A model generated the notes under the pieces. That model was not told the DNA's origin. It saw nothing but the letters and a program-made list of their open reading frames with translations, and did no database searches. Made by a program: the position numbers and the translations under genes. A DNA stretch of 64,000 bases from Microbacterium terrae (lineage in GTDB: Bacteria > Actinomycetota > Actinomycetes > Actinomycetales > Microbacteriaceae): contig NZ_JAFDSS010000001.1 of the NCBI RefSeq assembly GCF_017831975.1, positions 3,224,001 through 3,288,000 of the forward strand. The letters run 5' to 3'. Below, piece by piece: positions 1 to 7,385 of this stretch (position 1 is the stretch's first letter; every line of letters begins with the position of its first letter).

Positions 1-374
1 GTCCCGATGTGGAGTGGGTGCTCATCGAGCCGATGGAGCGTCGTGTCGCCTGGCTCACCGAGCAGGCCGGCGAGCTCGGGCTCGATAACGTCGAGGTCGT
101 GCGTGCGCGGGGCGAGGAGTGGAGGGGCGGTGCCGTCTTCGATGCCGTCACCGCTCGTGCCGTCAGCGCGCTGCGGACGCTTCTTCCCCTGACCGCTCCC
201 CTGGTGCGTGATGGCGGCGAAGTGATCCTGCTGAAGGGCACCAGCGCTGAGAACGAGATCGGCGCGGCTGAGAAGGCGCTCCGCAAGTTCAAGGTCACGA
301 ATGCGCGTGTCGAGATCGTGGGCGAGGGCGTCCTCGACGAGCCCTCGCGCGTGATCCGCGGCACCGTGCGGTGA
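1..374 (+). CDS. rsmG: 16S rRNA (guanine-N7) methyltransferase RsmG, 5'-truncated by window edge
   Basis: Only the C-terminal part is present; reading frame 3 is open from the window edge to the TGA at 372-374. RsmG (GidB) is an S-adenosylmethionine-dependent enzyme that methylates a guanine of 16S rRNA in the 530 loop. The visible part opens with VEWVLIEPMERRVAWL, the strand and acidic residue of the Rossmann methyltransferase fold that contacts SAM, and continues with FDAVTARAVSALRTLLPL and the GGEVILLKG strand typical of the family. About 85-90 N-terminal residues lie outside the window. The neighbouring parAB locus fits the usual origin-proximal order. The next gene overlaps its stop codon, so the two are co-translated. 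Confidence 0.9.
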   Translation, partial: PDVEWVLIEPMERRVAWLTEQAGELGLDNVEVVRARGEEWRGGAVFDAVTARAVSALRTLLPLTAPLVRDGGEVILLKGTSAENEIGAAEKALRKFKVTNARVEIVGEGVLDEPSRVIRGTVR

Positions 375-838
375 CGCAGGACGGTATCCGTCTGACCCGC
401 GCGCGGCGCGACGACACCGCACTGCTCGAGCAGATGCTGCGTGGTGCCGACCTCACCACGAGTGGACTCGATGCTTCTTCCGTGCGCTTGTGGATCGCGT
501 GGATCGGTGACGAGCCGGTCGGGACGACGGGTTACGAGGTCGCGGACGGCGGCAGGGATGCCCTGATCCGCAGTGTCTGCGTCGTCGACGGCCGGCGCGG
601 ATCAGGGCTGGGCCTCTGGTTGGCGCAGCAGGCGATGGACAGCGCGGCGCTCGAAGGCGCGGAGCACGCGTGGTTGTTCAGCCGCCGCTCCGGGCCGTTC
701 TGGCAGCGGCTCGGCTTCTCGCCGGCAGCGACGGATGATCTTGCCCGAGCGCTGAGCGACACCCATCAGGTGCGGCTGTTCCGGGCGACCGGACAGCTCG
801 AACGTGAAGTCGCATGGAGTCGTCCACTTTCGGGGTGA
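371..838 (+). CDS. GNAT-family N-acetyltransferase
   Basis: 155-residue protein, GTG start overlapping the rsmG stop (GTGA), so translationally coupled. The GNAT acetyl-CoA site is visible: beta4 with IRSVCVVDG, followed by RRGSGLGLWLAQQ at about 75-87, the pyrophosphate-binding Q/RxxGxG/A loop. A second family signature, FWQRLGF, lies near residues 110-116. Overall it resembles ArsN2-like GNATs, but no arsenic genes are nearby and the substrate is unknown. Conserved position after rsmG suggests a housekeeping role, which is inference only. Confidence 0.82.
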   Translation: MTQDGIRLTRARRDDTALLEQMLRGADLTTSGLDASSVRLWIAWIGDEPVGTTGYEVADGGRDALIRSVCVVDGRRGSGLGLWLAQQAMDSAALEGAEHAWLFSRRSGPFWQRLGFSPAATDDLARALSDTHQVRLFRATGQLEREVAWSRPLSG

Positions 839-855
839 CGGCGAATCGAGTGCGA

Positions 856-871
856 TGTTTCACGTGAAACG
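856..871. promoter_or_regulatory. parS: parS centromere site 1
   Basis: TGTTTCACGTGAAACG matches the consensus ParB-binding site TGTTTCACGTGAAACA in 15 of 16 positions and keeps the full 14-bp palindrome. It ends one base before the stop codon of the minus-strand VOC gene. Confidence 0.93.
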
Positions 872-1264
872 TCAGATGCCTGTGGCGACGACCTCGACCT
901 TGAAACCGGCGGTGTTCTCGAGCCACCCGGCGTAGTGATCGGGCCCGCCGGCGTGCGGGTAGCGATCTGAGTAGAGCTGGCTCCATCCGTGCTCAGGACC
1001 GGCGGCGAGGATGCGGTCGACGTCGCTGCGCGCTCCCCCGTCGAACGCGAGGTGGTTGAGTCCGGGGAGTCGGCGATCATGCGCTTCGCCGGCGATGTTC
1101 GGTGAGGTGGTCAGTGTGAGGTACGCGCCACCGGCGCTCCACGACTCCCCTTCGTTCCACGCTGAGGTGCGGGTGTACCCGAGCTCACCCAACAGCCACC
1201 CCCACTCCGTGCGCGCGGATGGAAGGTCGGCGACCCAGATCTCGACGTGATGAAGTCCTGGCAT
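872..1264 (-). CDS. VOC (glyoxalase/bleomycin-resistance) superfamily protein
   Basis: 130 residues, ATG at 1264. The beta-alpha-beta-beta-beta pattern of the vicinal oxygen chelate fold shows as two halves: MPGLHHVEIWVADL at the N-terminus and LPGLNHLAFDGG at about 66-77, each carrying a His metal ligand at the expected place, with a C-terminal GFKVEVVA strand containing the usual Glu ligand. Members are lyases, dioxygenases or drug-binding proteins, and the sequence does not tell which. It points against its neighbours, and parS sites lie on both sides (856 and 1394). Confidence 0.85.
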   Translation of the reverse strand: MPGLHHVEIWVADLPSARTEWGWLLGELGYTRTSAWNEGESWSAGGAYLTLTTSPNIAGEAHDRRLPGLNHLAFDGGARSDVDRILAAGPEHGWSQLYSDRYPHAGGPDHYAGWLENTAGFKVEVVATGI

Positions 1265-1393
1265 CCGTCGATTCTTCCAGTTGGAGCGGGACGTGCGTCG
1301 GCGAGTGGATGCGTGTGGAATAGACGTCGGTCCGCTGCCGGGGTGTGGGCATCTCCCCGCCCGTGGTGCATTCGCGGCGATGTGGATGACTGA

Positions 1394-1409
1394 TGTTTCA
1401 CGTGAAACA
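1394..1409. promoter_or_regulatory. parS: parS centromere site 2
   Basis: Perfect 16-bp consensus TGTTTCACGTGAAACA in the non-coding stretch downstream (in genome order) of the VOC gene. Confidence 0.95.
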
Positions 1410-1675
1410 TCGCTCGCGATCCATCGTGTAGGCACGCCGCGCGATTCATATGAGCGCCCTCTGTGCGTGGCCGAGGGTGTCGCTGGCGTGTCGCTGCGTG
1501 GCGGTCGGGGCGACTTCGGTGCGCACCGCGTGTTGCTCGTCGTGCACTGGGTCTGCTCCGCGTTTCGGGGGCGACGGCGGCCCGGCGACTCAGCGGCCTT
1601 GTTGGGCGCCGCGCATGTCTGATGTGGGAGCCACCGCGGCGATGGCATGCCGGGGGTGACGACGACTCCCAGAGA

Positions 1676-1691
1676 TGTTTCACGTGAAACA
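1676..1691. promoter_or_regulatory. parS: parS centromere site 3
   Basis: Perfect 16-bp consensus TGTTTCACGTGAAACA, 282 bp from site 2. Confidence 0.95.
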
Positions 1692-2364
1692 TGGGGCTCC
1701 CCGAACGACTGGCATTTTGGTCGGCGCTCACTCGCTGTATGGCCGGCTGCTGATGTGCGCATGGTGGATCGCACGACAGCACGACAGCACGCGTGGTCAC
1801 GGTGCCTGCCCTGCATCGACACGTGTGGCCGCTATTGCGTGATCGTTGGGCACGCCTGCCGGGTCGCGTTCGGCTTCGACGGAATTCGAGTCCGAACCTC
1901 CGTACGCGAGTGTGTGCTGAGCGGAGGGCGGCAAGTGGTGCGCGGGACTCTCTTCTGGCGTCCTTCAGGAGCGGAACCCTCTCCCGTGGTTACGTGCCGG
2001 GGCGACGGTGCCGGCGGTGCACGCGCACTCTTGCGTCGACTGGTGAACTCCCCCGCAACGCCCCGTTCGGTCACTCGATGCTGAGCACTTTCGGTCGGCG
2101 CGAGTATCGATCTGCCAGTTCGTGGGTGACCTGGGCTGCATCATTGATCGACTCCTCGATGAGCTCTGTGCATCACGGCCAGCTTCGACTCTGTCGCGCA
2201 CCGAAGGAGCCGCGGTCGCGCGCGGAGATTCGCGGCCTCCTCCGAACGCGACGACCACATTGTGCATCGCCGTGTGCACTCGGTCCGGCCGAGCCACCTC
2301 GGATGCGCGCATCGAGTCCGCTCTCGCGGCCGCCACCGCACTGACCAATCGGAGCTCCGCCTCG

Positions 2365-2738
2365 TCACCCCATGGGCCGCCACGAATCTCCAGCAGAAGA
2401 TCCGGAGAACGTCGCGCACAAGGCGCGCGTGGTGTTCAGACCGGGTCGAGTGTACGACGCCGGCTTGCCGGCGGCTTGGGCGTAGGCGATCTCCCGGTGG
2501 TTGGACTGGCCGACGTACCCTCCCGGATTGACAACCAGCACCCGGTCGGCGAGATCGATCTTGCGCAGGTGGAGGGCATCGAGTGCGGTCTTCTGCTCGT
2601 CAGCAACCGCTTCACCTGCCTCACCCCGGCGCGATGACGATGACGCCTGCGGAATGTCAGATCACGGATCGCCGCGCGCATCTCAGGTGCAAATCGAGCC
2701 GACCCGCAGATGCCGACAATCTCAGATCGATCACGCAA
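2365..2738 (-). pseudogene. Decayed nucleoside-deoxyribosyltransferase-like / DUF4406-type gene
   Basis: Read on the minus strand, three frames joined in order rebuild one protein. Frame 1 from ATG 2738 gives IVGICGSARFAPEMRAAIRD. A second frame gives AGVIVIAPG. A third gives DEQKTALDALHLRKIDLADR, VLVVNPGGYVGQSNHREIAY and AQAAGKPASY, ending at a TGA at 2365-2367. That is the order of motifs in the small Rossmann-like proteins with an N-terminal CGSxRF loop, a LHxRKIDxADxVxVVNPGGYxGxST block and an REIAYAxxxGKP helix. Two frame changes near 2610-2650 break it. The last 25 or so residues do not look like the family. The gene is therefore a relic. Confidence 0.72.
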
Positions 2739-2921
2739 AGCTCAGACCTTCACTCGAACTGAGACGATTCGTGCACCTGTCCCCCTTACGAACAGCAGCC
2801 GGGCGCATCCCGCCGTTCCCCGTCGAAGAAGGTCGCGTGAGCGAGCCATACGGCCTTCTGCTCAGCATCTATCTAGACGCAGATGACGGGCGCGCGGACG
2901 ATGGCCGAACGCCGGTGCATC

Positions 2922-2937
2922 CGTTTCACGTGAAACA
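2922..2937. promoter_or_regulatory. parS: parS centromere site 4
   Basis: CGTTTCACGTGAAACA, 15 of 16 consensus positions with the full 14-bp palindrome, in non-coding DNA. Confidence 0.93.
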
Positions 2938-3163
2938 CCTCGCCGGGACCGAGGTCACTTTCGCAGTTGGTGCCTGCACGAGCTTGGTGCAGAGCGACCT
3001 GGCGATGGTTCCCAAACGTCGCCGACGAAATGGGCGACCCCGTTGCAGACTGAGCCGTTCGTCGGGGGTGCGCCCCTCACCCATGATCGGGTGCGCGCGT
3101 GCTCGCATGTCTGGGTCCTCTGTCGCGACCGACGCTAGCGGATGGAGCTAGCGACAGGCGGCT

Positions 3164-3424
3164 GATGACCGGCGCTATCGACGGGGCTAATCGTGGGCAC
3201 AAGGACCTGCGTCACACGACCAGCTCTAGCGACCGGCGCAGTGCGGCGTCGCCAACCGACGGGCGTCAACGACAGGCGTCAACGACGGCCGGCCGATGAC
3301 CGGCGCTATCGATGGGGCTAATGGTGGGCACAAGGACCTGCGTCACACGACCAACTCCAACGACCGGCGCGATGCGGCGTCGCAAACCGACGGGCGCCAA
3401 CAACAGGCGTCAACGACAGGCGTC
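3164..3424. repeat. Two-copy direct repeat, period 131 bp
   Basis: A segment beginning GATGACCGGCGCTATCGA at 3164 recurs at 3295 with few changes, through GGGCACAAGGACCTGCGTCA and on to the CCGACGGGCGYCAAC block. Both copies end in the short 13-bp tandem units listed separately. There is no open frame of credible protein through both copies. Confidence 0.85.
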
Positions 3425-3489
3425 AACCACGGGCGCCAACGTCAGGCGTCAACGACAGGCGCCAACGTCAGGCGTCAACGACAGGCGCC
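3392..3489. repeat. 13-bp tandem repeat array, seven copies plus a partial
   Basis: Units of 13 bp with consensus RGGCGYCAACGWC run head to tail from 3392 to 3482, with a partial unit to 3489; two more units occur in the first 131-bp copy (3261-3286). Purine/pyrimidine alternation between GGCGTCAACGAC and GGCGCCAACGTC units is regular. It resembles an iteron-like array near the centromere; no function can be read from it. Confidence 0.85.
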
Positions 3490-3611
3490 ATCGATTGGCT
3501 CCGTGCCACCATTTGTGCGCGACCGTGCGCGTGCGGCGGCCTGCGTACGGCACCTCGGTCGGTTCGGCGCCGCATGGCGGGGGAACACACCCTAAGCTTC
3601 GCCGTTGGATC

Positions 3612-3649
3612 CGCAGTTGCGATGTTTCACGTGAAACATCGCAACTGCG
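3612..3649. promoter_or_regulatory. parS: parS centromere site 5 inside a 38-bp perfect palindrome
   Basis: The consensus TGTTTCACGTGAAACA sits at 3623-3638. It is extended on both sides by an exact inverted repeat, CGCAGTTGCGA on the left and TCGCAACTGCG on the right, giving a 38-bp perfect palindrome. None of the other parS copies here has such flanks. It could also form an RNA hairpin and act as a bidirectional terminator. Confidence 0.93.
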
Positions 3650-3804
3650 CAGTAGATGAGCGCTGATCAACCTCTCATGGCACCTCTCACCACGGGCGGT
3701 TGCAACGGCCGTGTGCGGATGTTGACCCACTGTCCTGCGGGTGACACCCCGCTGTCCGTTCGCACGCGGCTGCCTATGTCGGTGCCCGGGCTAGTGTCGA
3801 GGCC

Positions 3805-4413
3805 ATGACGAACCCGTTCGCGGTCGTGCCCCGCTCGGACCACGGATTGCACGCGCGTGACTTCATCGCAGCGCCTCATCGCCGACTGCCGATGGTTCGT
3901 GTGCTCCTGCCGATGCGTGATGACGCCGACCGGGCGGTTCGCTGGTCGGAGTACGTGACACTGGAAGACGAGCTCGCTTCGCTCGACTGGCGGGAAGTCG
4001 TCGAGCGAAGCGCGACACACCGCCCTCGGATTCGCGACCTGGTGTCGTGCCGCGGCGTGATCGACGCGCAGACCACAGCGGCGCTGGGCGACGCAGTCGG
4101 CGACCTCGAACTGACGGCGCTCCGCTGGACGGGCTATGAGATGAGCGCGAAATCAGAGCCCACCATTCGCGTGTTCGGCAACGAGTTCGCTTCCGCGGAC
4201 TTCCGTCGCGGCGACGTTCGTCCAGGAGAGCGGCTCCCGGAGTTCGTCTGGGATGCCGCCGGCGTGTTCGCATGGGGCACGCACCTGTACCCCGACTCCC
4301 TGATTGTGGCAGCCGAGATCACGCGCCTGCGGCGGATACATGCCGACCCGCGGCTCGACACCATCACGGTCCGCGTCGACCGCGACGCGCTGCCGCCGAG
4401 TGCGGGAGACTGA
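3805..4413 (+). CDS. Hypothetical protein next to the parAB locus
   Basis: 202 residues, ATG at 3805. I recognise no family. The sequence is soluble, without signal peptide or membrane segment, mixed acidic/basic, with an N-terminal region containing MVRVLLPMRDDADRAVRWSE and a C-terminal region predicted as alternating strands and helices. Even amino-acid composition and a single long frame with normal codon use support it being coding, unlike the region to its left. It lies between parS sites 5 and 6, and its stop is 27 bp before site 6. Function unknown. Confidence 0.7.
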   Translation: MTNPFAVVPRSDHGLHARDFIAAPHRRLPMVRVLLPMRDDADRAVRWSEYVTLEDELASLDWREVVERSATHRPRIRDLVSCRGVIDAQTTAALGDAVGDLELTALRWTGYEMSAKSEPTIRVFGNEFASADFRRGDVRPGERLPEFVWDAAGVFAWGTHLYPDSLIVAAEITRLRRIHADPRLDTITVRVDRDALPPSAGD

Positions 4414-4439
4414 CGCGCTCACTCCCGCGCCTACGGGAT

Positions 4440-4455
4440 CGTTTCACGTGAAACA
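4440..4455. promoter_or_regulatory. parS: parS centromere site 6, upstream of parA
   Basis: CGTTTCACGTGAAACA, full 14-bp palindrome, about 110 bp upstream of parA and close to its likely promoter (TAGAGT at 4524-4529 as a -10 candidate). ParB bound here could repress parAB. Confidence 0.92.
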
Positions 4456-4563
4456 TCGAGCCAGTATCCGCCGCCGACAGTGCCAAAACGCTGTGCGAAA
4501 GCGGTTCTGTCGGCCCGGCGGGATAGAGTGGGGAGCGTTGTCCGTCCGCTCGTGAAAGGGAGT

Positions 4564-5505
4564 GTGTTTCACGTGGAACAAGCCGGCGAGACGGAAGTGA
4601 ACTCCGCTTTCTCGTTCGACGACACACCCCTCGCGCGTGAACTTGCCGATCTGTCGGCTCGCCGCCGGGCCCTCGAGACAACCGATGTGAGCCTCTCAGG
4701 TCGCACCCGCGTCTTGACGGTGTCGAATCAGAAGGGTGGCGTCGGCAAGACGACGACCACCGTGAACATCGCTGCGGCGCTCGCATCGGTCGGCGCCCGC
4801 GTGCTGGTGATCGATCTCGATCCGCAGGGCAACGCATCGACGGCCCTCGGAGTTCCGCACACCGCCGACATCCCGAGCGTGTACGACGTGCTCATCGACG
4901 AGTTCCCCCTCGCCGACATCGTTCAGGTGAGCCCCGAGTCGCCGAACCTGCTGTGCGCTCCGAGCACCATCCACCTCGCCGGCGCCGAGATCGAACTGGT
5001 CTCGCAGGTCGCCCGCGAGCACCGTCTCAAGACCGCACTCGACGACTACCTGGCCAACCTCGACGAGCGCCTCGACTTCGTGCTCATCGACTGCCCCCCG
5101 TCGCTCGGTCTGCTCACCATCAATGCGTTCACCGCCGCCCACGAGCTGCTCATCCCCATCCAGTGCGAGTACTACGCGCTCGAGGGTCTCAGCCAGCTGC
5201 TCGGCACGGTGCGCATGATCCAGAAGCACCTGAACCCGGCGCTCCACCTCTCGACGATCCTGCTCACGATGTACGACGCCCGCACGCGCCTCGCGCAGCA
5301 GGTGGCGGAAGAGGTGCGCGAGCACTTCGCGCGTGAGGTTCTCGAGACGGTCATCCCCCGCTCGGTGCGGGTGTCGGAGGCGCCGAGCTTCGGGCAGACG
5401 GTGATCGCCTACGATGGGCAGTCGGCCGGTGCGATCGCGTATCGCGAGGCGGCAGTGGAGATGATCCGGCGCGACACCGCGTCGGGCGAAGAAGGAGGCG
5501 CCTGA
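4564..5505 (+). CDS. parA: Chromosome-partitioning ATPase ParA (Soj)
   Basis: ParA ATPase drives segregation of ParB-bound origin regions over the nucleoid. From the GTG at 4564 the protein has 313 residues. The deviant Walker A motif KGGVGKTT is at about 57-64, followed by VLVIDLDPQGNAST (Walker A') and FVLIDCPPSLGLLT (Walker B). An N-terminal extension of about 50 residues precedes the ATPase core. Start choice is uncertain: purine-rich AAAGGGAG at 4555-4562 is only 1-3 bases from GTG 4564 and 10 bases from GTG 4573. A GTG at 4597 is also in frame. The stop overlaps the parB start (TGATG), so the two are coupled. Confidence 0.95.
   Translation: MFHVEQAGETEVNSAFSFDDTPLARELADLSARRRALETTDVSLSGRTRVLTVSNQKGGVGKTTTTVNIAAALASVGARVLVIDLDPQGNASTALGVPHTADIPSVYDVLIDEFPLADIVQVSPESPNLLCAPSTIHLAGAEIELVSQVAREHRLKTALDDYLANLDERLDFVLIDCPPSLGLLTINAFTAAHELLIPIQCEYYALEGLSQLLGTVRMIQKHLNPALHLSTILLTMYDARTRLAQQVAEEVREHFAREVLETVIPRSVRVSEAPSFGQTVIAYDGQSAGAIAYREAAVEMIRRDTASGEEGGA
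4565..4580. promoter_or_regulatory. parS: Degenerate parS overlapping the parA start
   Basis: TGTTTCACGTGGAACA differs from the consensus by one base (A to G in the right arm) and lies inside the first codons of parA, where it encodes VFHVEQ. Binding by ParB would cover the translation start. Confidence 0.8.
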
Positions 5506-6455
5506 TGGCGGCGAAGCGCACAGGACTGGGACGCGGAATCGGGGCACTCATCCCGGTGAGCGACGCAGTGGAAGAGCGTCCCGCTGACGTCTTCTTCCCC
5601 AAGCCCGTGGCGGTGGTCGACGAGAGCGAAGCCGACCTGATCGCCGTTCCCGGCGCCCGGCTCGCCCACATCGACCCGCACTCGATCGTTCCGAACCCAC
5701 GCCAGCCGCGCACGCACTTCGACCCCGAAGACCTCGCCGAGCTGGTGCACAGCGTCCGCGAGTTCGGCGTTCTGCAGCCGGTCGTCGTGCGCGCCCAGGG
5801 CGACGGCACGTTCGAGCTGATCATGGGCGAGCGCCGCACGCGCGCCGCACGCGAGGCCGGCCTCACCTCGATCCCCGCTGTCGTTCGCGACACGTCGGAT
5901 GAGCACCTCCTCCGCGACGCTCTTCTCGAGAACCTGCACCGCTCGCAGCTCAATCCCCTCGAAGAGGCTTCGGCGTACGAGCAGCTGCTCGACGACTTCG
6001 GCATCACCCAGGAAGAGCTCGCGTCGCGCATCGGCCGCTCCCGCCCGCAGATCAGCAACACGATCCGCCTGCTGAAGCTCCCGGTCCCCGTGCAGCAGCG
6101 GGTCGCCGCCGGTGTGCTCTCCGCCGGGCACGCGCGCGCGATCCTCTCGCTCGACGACGCCGTGGCGATGCAGAAGCTCGCCGACAAGATCGTGAACGAA
6201 GACCTCTCGGTGCGCGCCGCCGAGGCGATCGCGAAGGACTCGGATGCGTCGCGCACGCGCGCGACCAAGCCGCAGGCGGGCGCTCGTCGGGCTCACCTCG
6301 ACGAAGTCGCCGGCCGCCTCGGAGACCGCCTCAACACCCGTGTGCGCATCAGCCTGACTGCCAAGAAAGGCCAGGTCAGCATAGATTTCGCGAGCATCCA
6401 GGATCTGAACCGCATCCTGGCGGAGATCGGCGAAACCGAGTACGGCGCTCTCTGA
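5505..6455 (+). CDS. parB: Chromosome-partitioning protein ParB, CTP-dependent DNA clamp
   Basis: 316 residues, ATG overlapping the parA TGA. ParB loads at parS and spreads as a CTP-gated clamp. The N-terminal ParA-interaction stretch (KRTGLGRGIGALIP) is followed by the CTP-binding part with GERRTRAAREAG at about 108-119 and the LLENLHRSQLNPLEEA arginine/asparagine patch at 140-155. A helix-turn-helix lies at about 165-190 (ITQEELASRIGRSRPQISN), and a C-terminal dimerisation domain closes the protein. Length is normal. All seven parS-type sequences in the window lie within 3.7 kb upstream of its start. Confidence 0.97.
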   Translation: MAAKRTGLGRGIGALIPVSDAVEERPADVFFPKPVAVVDESEADLIAVPGARLAHIDPHSIVPNPRQPRTHFDPEDLAELVHSVREFGVLQPVVVRAQGDGTFELIMGERRTRAAREAGLTSIPAVVRDTSDEHLLRDALLENLHRSQLNPLEEASAYEQLLDDFGITQEELASRIGRSRPQISNTIRLLKLPVPVQQRVAAGVLSAGHARAILSLDDAVAMQKLADKIVNEDLSVRAAEAIAKDSDASRTRATKPQAGARRAHLDEVAGRLGDRLNTRVRISLTAKKGQVSIDFASIQDLNRILAEIGETEYGAL

Positions 6456-6517
6456 GCGCGTTCTTCGTCGAACCGCGCCCGACTTCGCCGAACGTCGCCG
6501 GGGCAACGTACCCTGGA

Positions 6518-6865
6518 ATGGTGACGTCAGCCGATCAGAGCCCCCGCCGAGCCAGCCTGGAGCTGCTGCGAGCCGAGGCGACCGATGAGCTGTCGGTGCT
6601 GATCGCCGAACGCCTGCGGGCCGGCGAAGACCCGTGGGACTTCATGGAGGACCTCCCCTCGGTCGATGAGCTCGTGGTCTTCATGCTCCGCGCTGAGAAC
6701 ATCTCGGCAGACGGCGGGTCGCGCCCGTCCGCCGCGCGCAACTATCGGGTGCTCCGCCAGATCGCGCTCGACTATCCCCCGCTCACGAAGGCGGTGTGGC
6801 GGCTGCTCGGTGCCTCGAACACGCATCGACGGTGGGACGCGACTGTGCGCATCGACGCATCCTGA
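6518..6865 (+). CDS. Small conserved-looking hypothetical protein after parB
   Basis: 115 residues from ATG 6518, with an alternative GTG at 6521. TACCCT at 6509-6514 lies just upstream and would make a -10 element for a leaderless or nearly leaderless message, which supports this start. The protein is helical and acidic (ELSVLIAERLRAGEDPWDFM), has no membrane segment and no motif I recognise. It is separated from parB by 62 bp and converges on trxA through a strong terminator. Confidence 0.72.
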   Translation: MVTSADQSPRRASLELLRAEATDELSVLIAERLRAGEDPWDFMEDLPSVDELVVFMLRAENISADGGSRPSAARNYRVLRQIALDYPPLTKAVWRLLGASNTHRRWDATVRIDAS

Positions 6866-6908
6866 CGCCTGATGAGGGAAACATGCTGATCGGGGCATGC
6901 ACAGAAAT

Positions 6909-6943
6909 GCCCCACTGACCAGGATTTCCTGGAGCAGTGGGGC
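6909..6943. terminator. Bidirectional terminator hairpin between convergent genes
   Basis: A 9-bp outer stem (GCCCCACTG at 6909-6917 with CAGTGGGGC at 6935-6943) encloses a second 6-bp stem (CCAGGA/TCCTGG). It sits in the gap between the plus-strand hypothetical gene and minus-strand trxA, and can serve both. T-runs are short. Confidence 0.85.
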
Positions 6944-6974
6944 GCTTCTTCTCGCTGAGCAAGTGACTCTCGGG

Positions 6975-7298
6975 TCAGCCGATGTAGGCGGCGAGGTCCT
7001 TCTCGAGTGCGAACTTCGGCTTGGCGCCGATGATCGTCGTCTCGACCTGACCCTTGTTGAAGACCTTCATCGCCGGGATCGACGTGATCTGGTACTTCAT
7101 CGCGAGATCGGGGTTCTCGTCGACGTTGAGCTTCACGATCGTGATCTTGTCGGGGTGCTCCGACTGGATCTGGTCGAGAACGGGAGCGACCATGCGACAC
7201 GGGCCGCACCACTCCGCCCAGAAGTCGACCAGCACAGGGCCGTCGGCATTCAGCACGTCCTGCTCGAACGTCGCCGAGCTCGTCACCTTCGCAGTCAT
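6975..7298 (-). CDS. trxA: Thioredoxin
   Basis: 107 residues. Thioredoxin reduces protein disulfides with electrons from TrxB, encoded next door. The active site WCGPC is in VDFWAEWCGPCRMVAPVLDQ, and the cis-proline strand SIPAMKVFNKG is present. The start is set by AAGGAG at 7305-7310, six bases before ATG 7298; the upstream in-frame ATG at 7304 touches that ribosome-binding site. It is encoded on the same strand as trxB, downstream of it with an 87-bp gap, so the pair may be co-transcribed. Confidence 0.96.
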   Translation of the reverse strand: MTAKVTSSATFEQDVLNADGPVLVDFWAEWCGPCRMVAPVLDQIQSEHPDKITIVKLNVDENPDLAMKYQITSIPAMKVFNKGQVETTIIGAKPKFALEKDLAAYIG

Positions 7299-7385
7299 CT
7301 GCATCTCCTTGTTCGGAAGTCTGTCGCCTATTCGAACACGACGAGGCAACGGATTGTTCCGGATGCCGCGGGCCGCGGCATCCGG

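Larger units (their letters stand above)
1265..2364. other. Gene-poor stretch with two parS sites
   Basis: No frame on either strand gives a protein with recognisable family features or credible codon use; frames are short, Arg/Ser/Pro-rich and mutually overlapping, as expected of GC-rich non-coding DNA. The stretch contains parS sites at 1394 and 1676. It may be decayed genes or a spacer belonging to the centromere region. Confidence 0.6.

Noticed and set aside
872..1822. 316-residue form of the VOC protein
   Set aside because: Residues before Met at 1264 are low-complexity non-coding reading; the fold starts at MPGLHHVEIW.
1265..3800. oriC in the parS region
   Set aside because: No DnaA-box cluster or AT-rich unwinding stretch is visible there; box-like sequences cluster instead near 24.3 kb.
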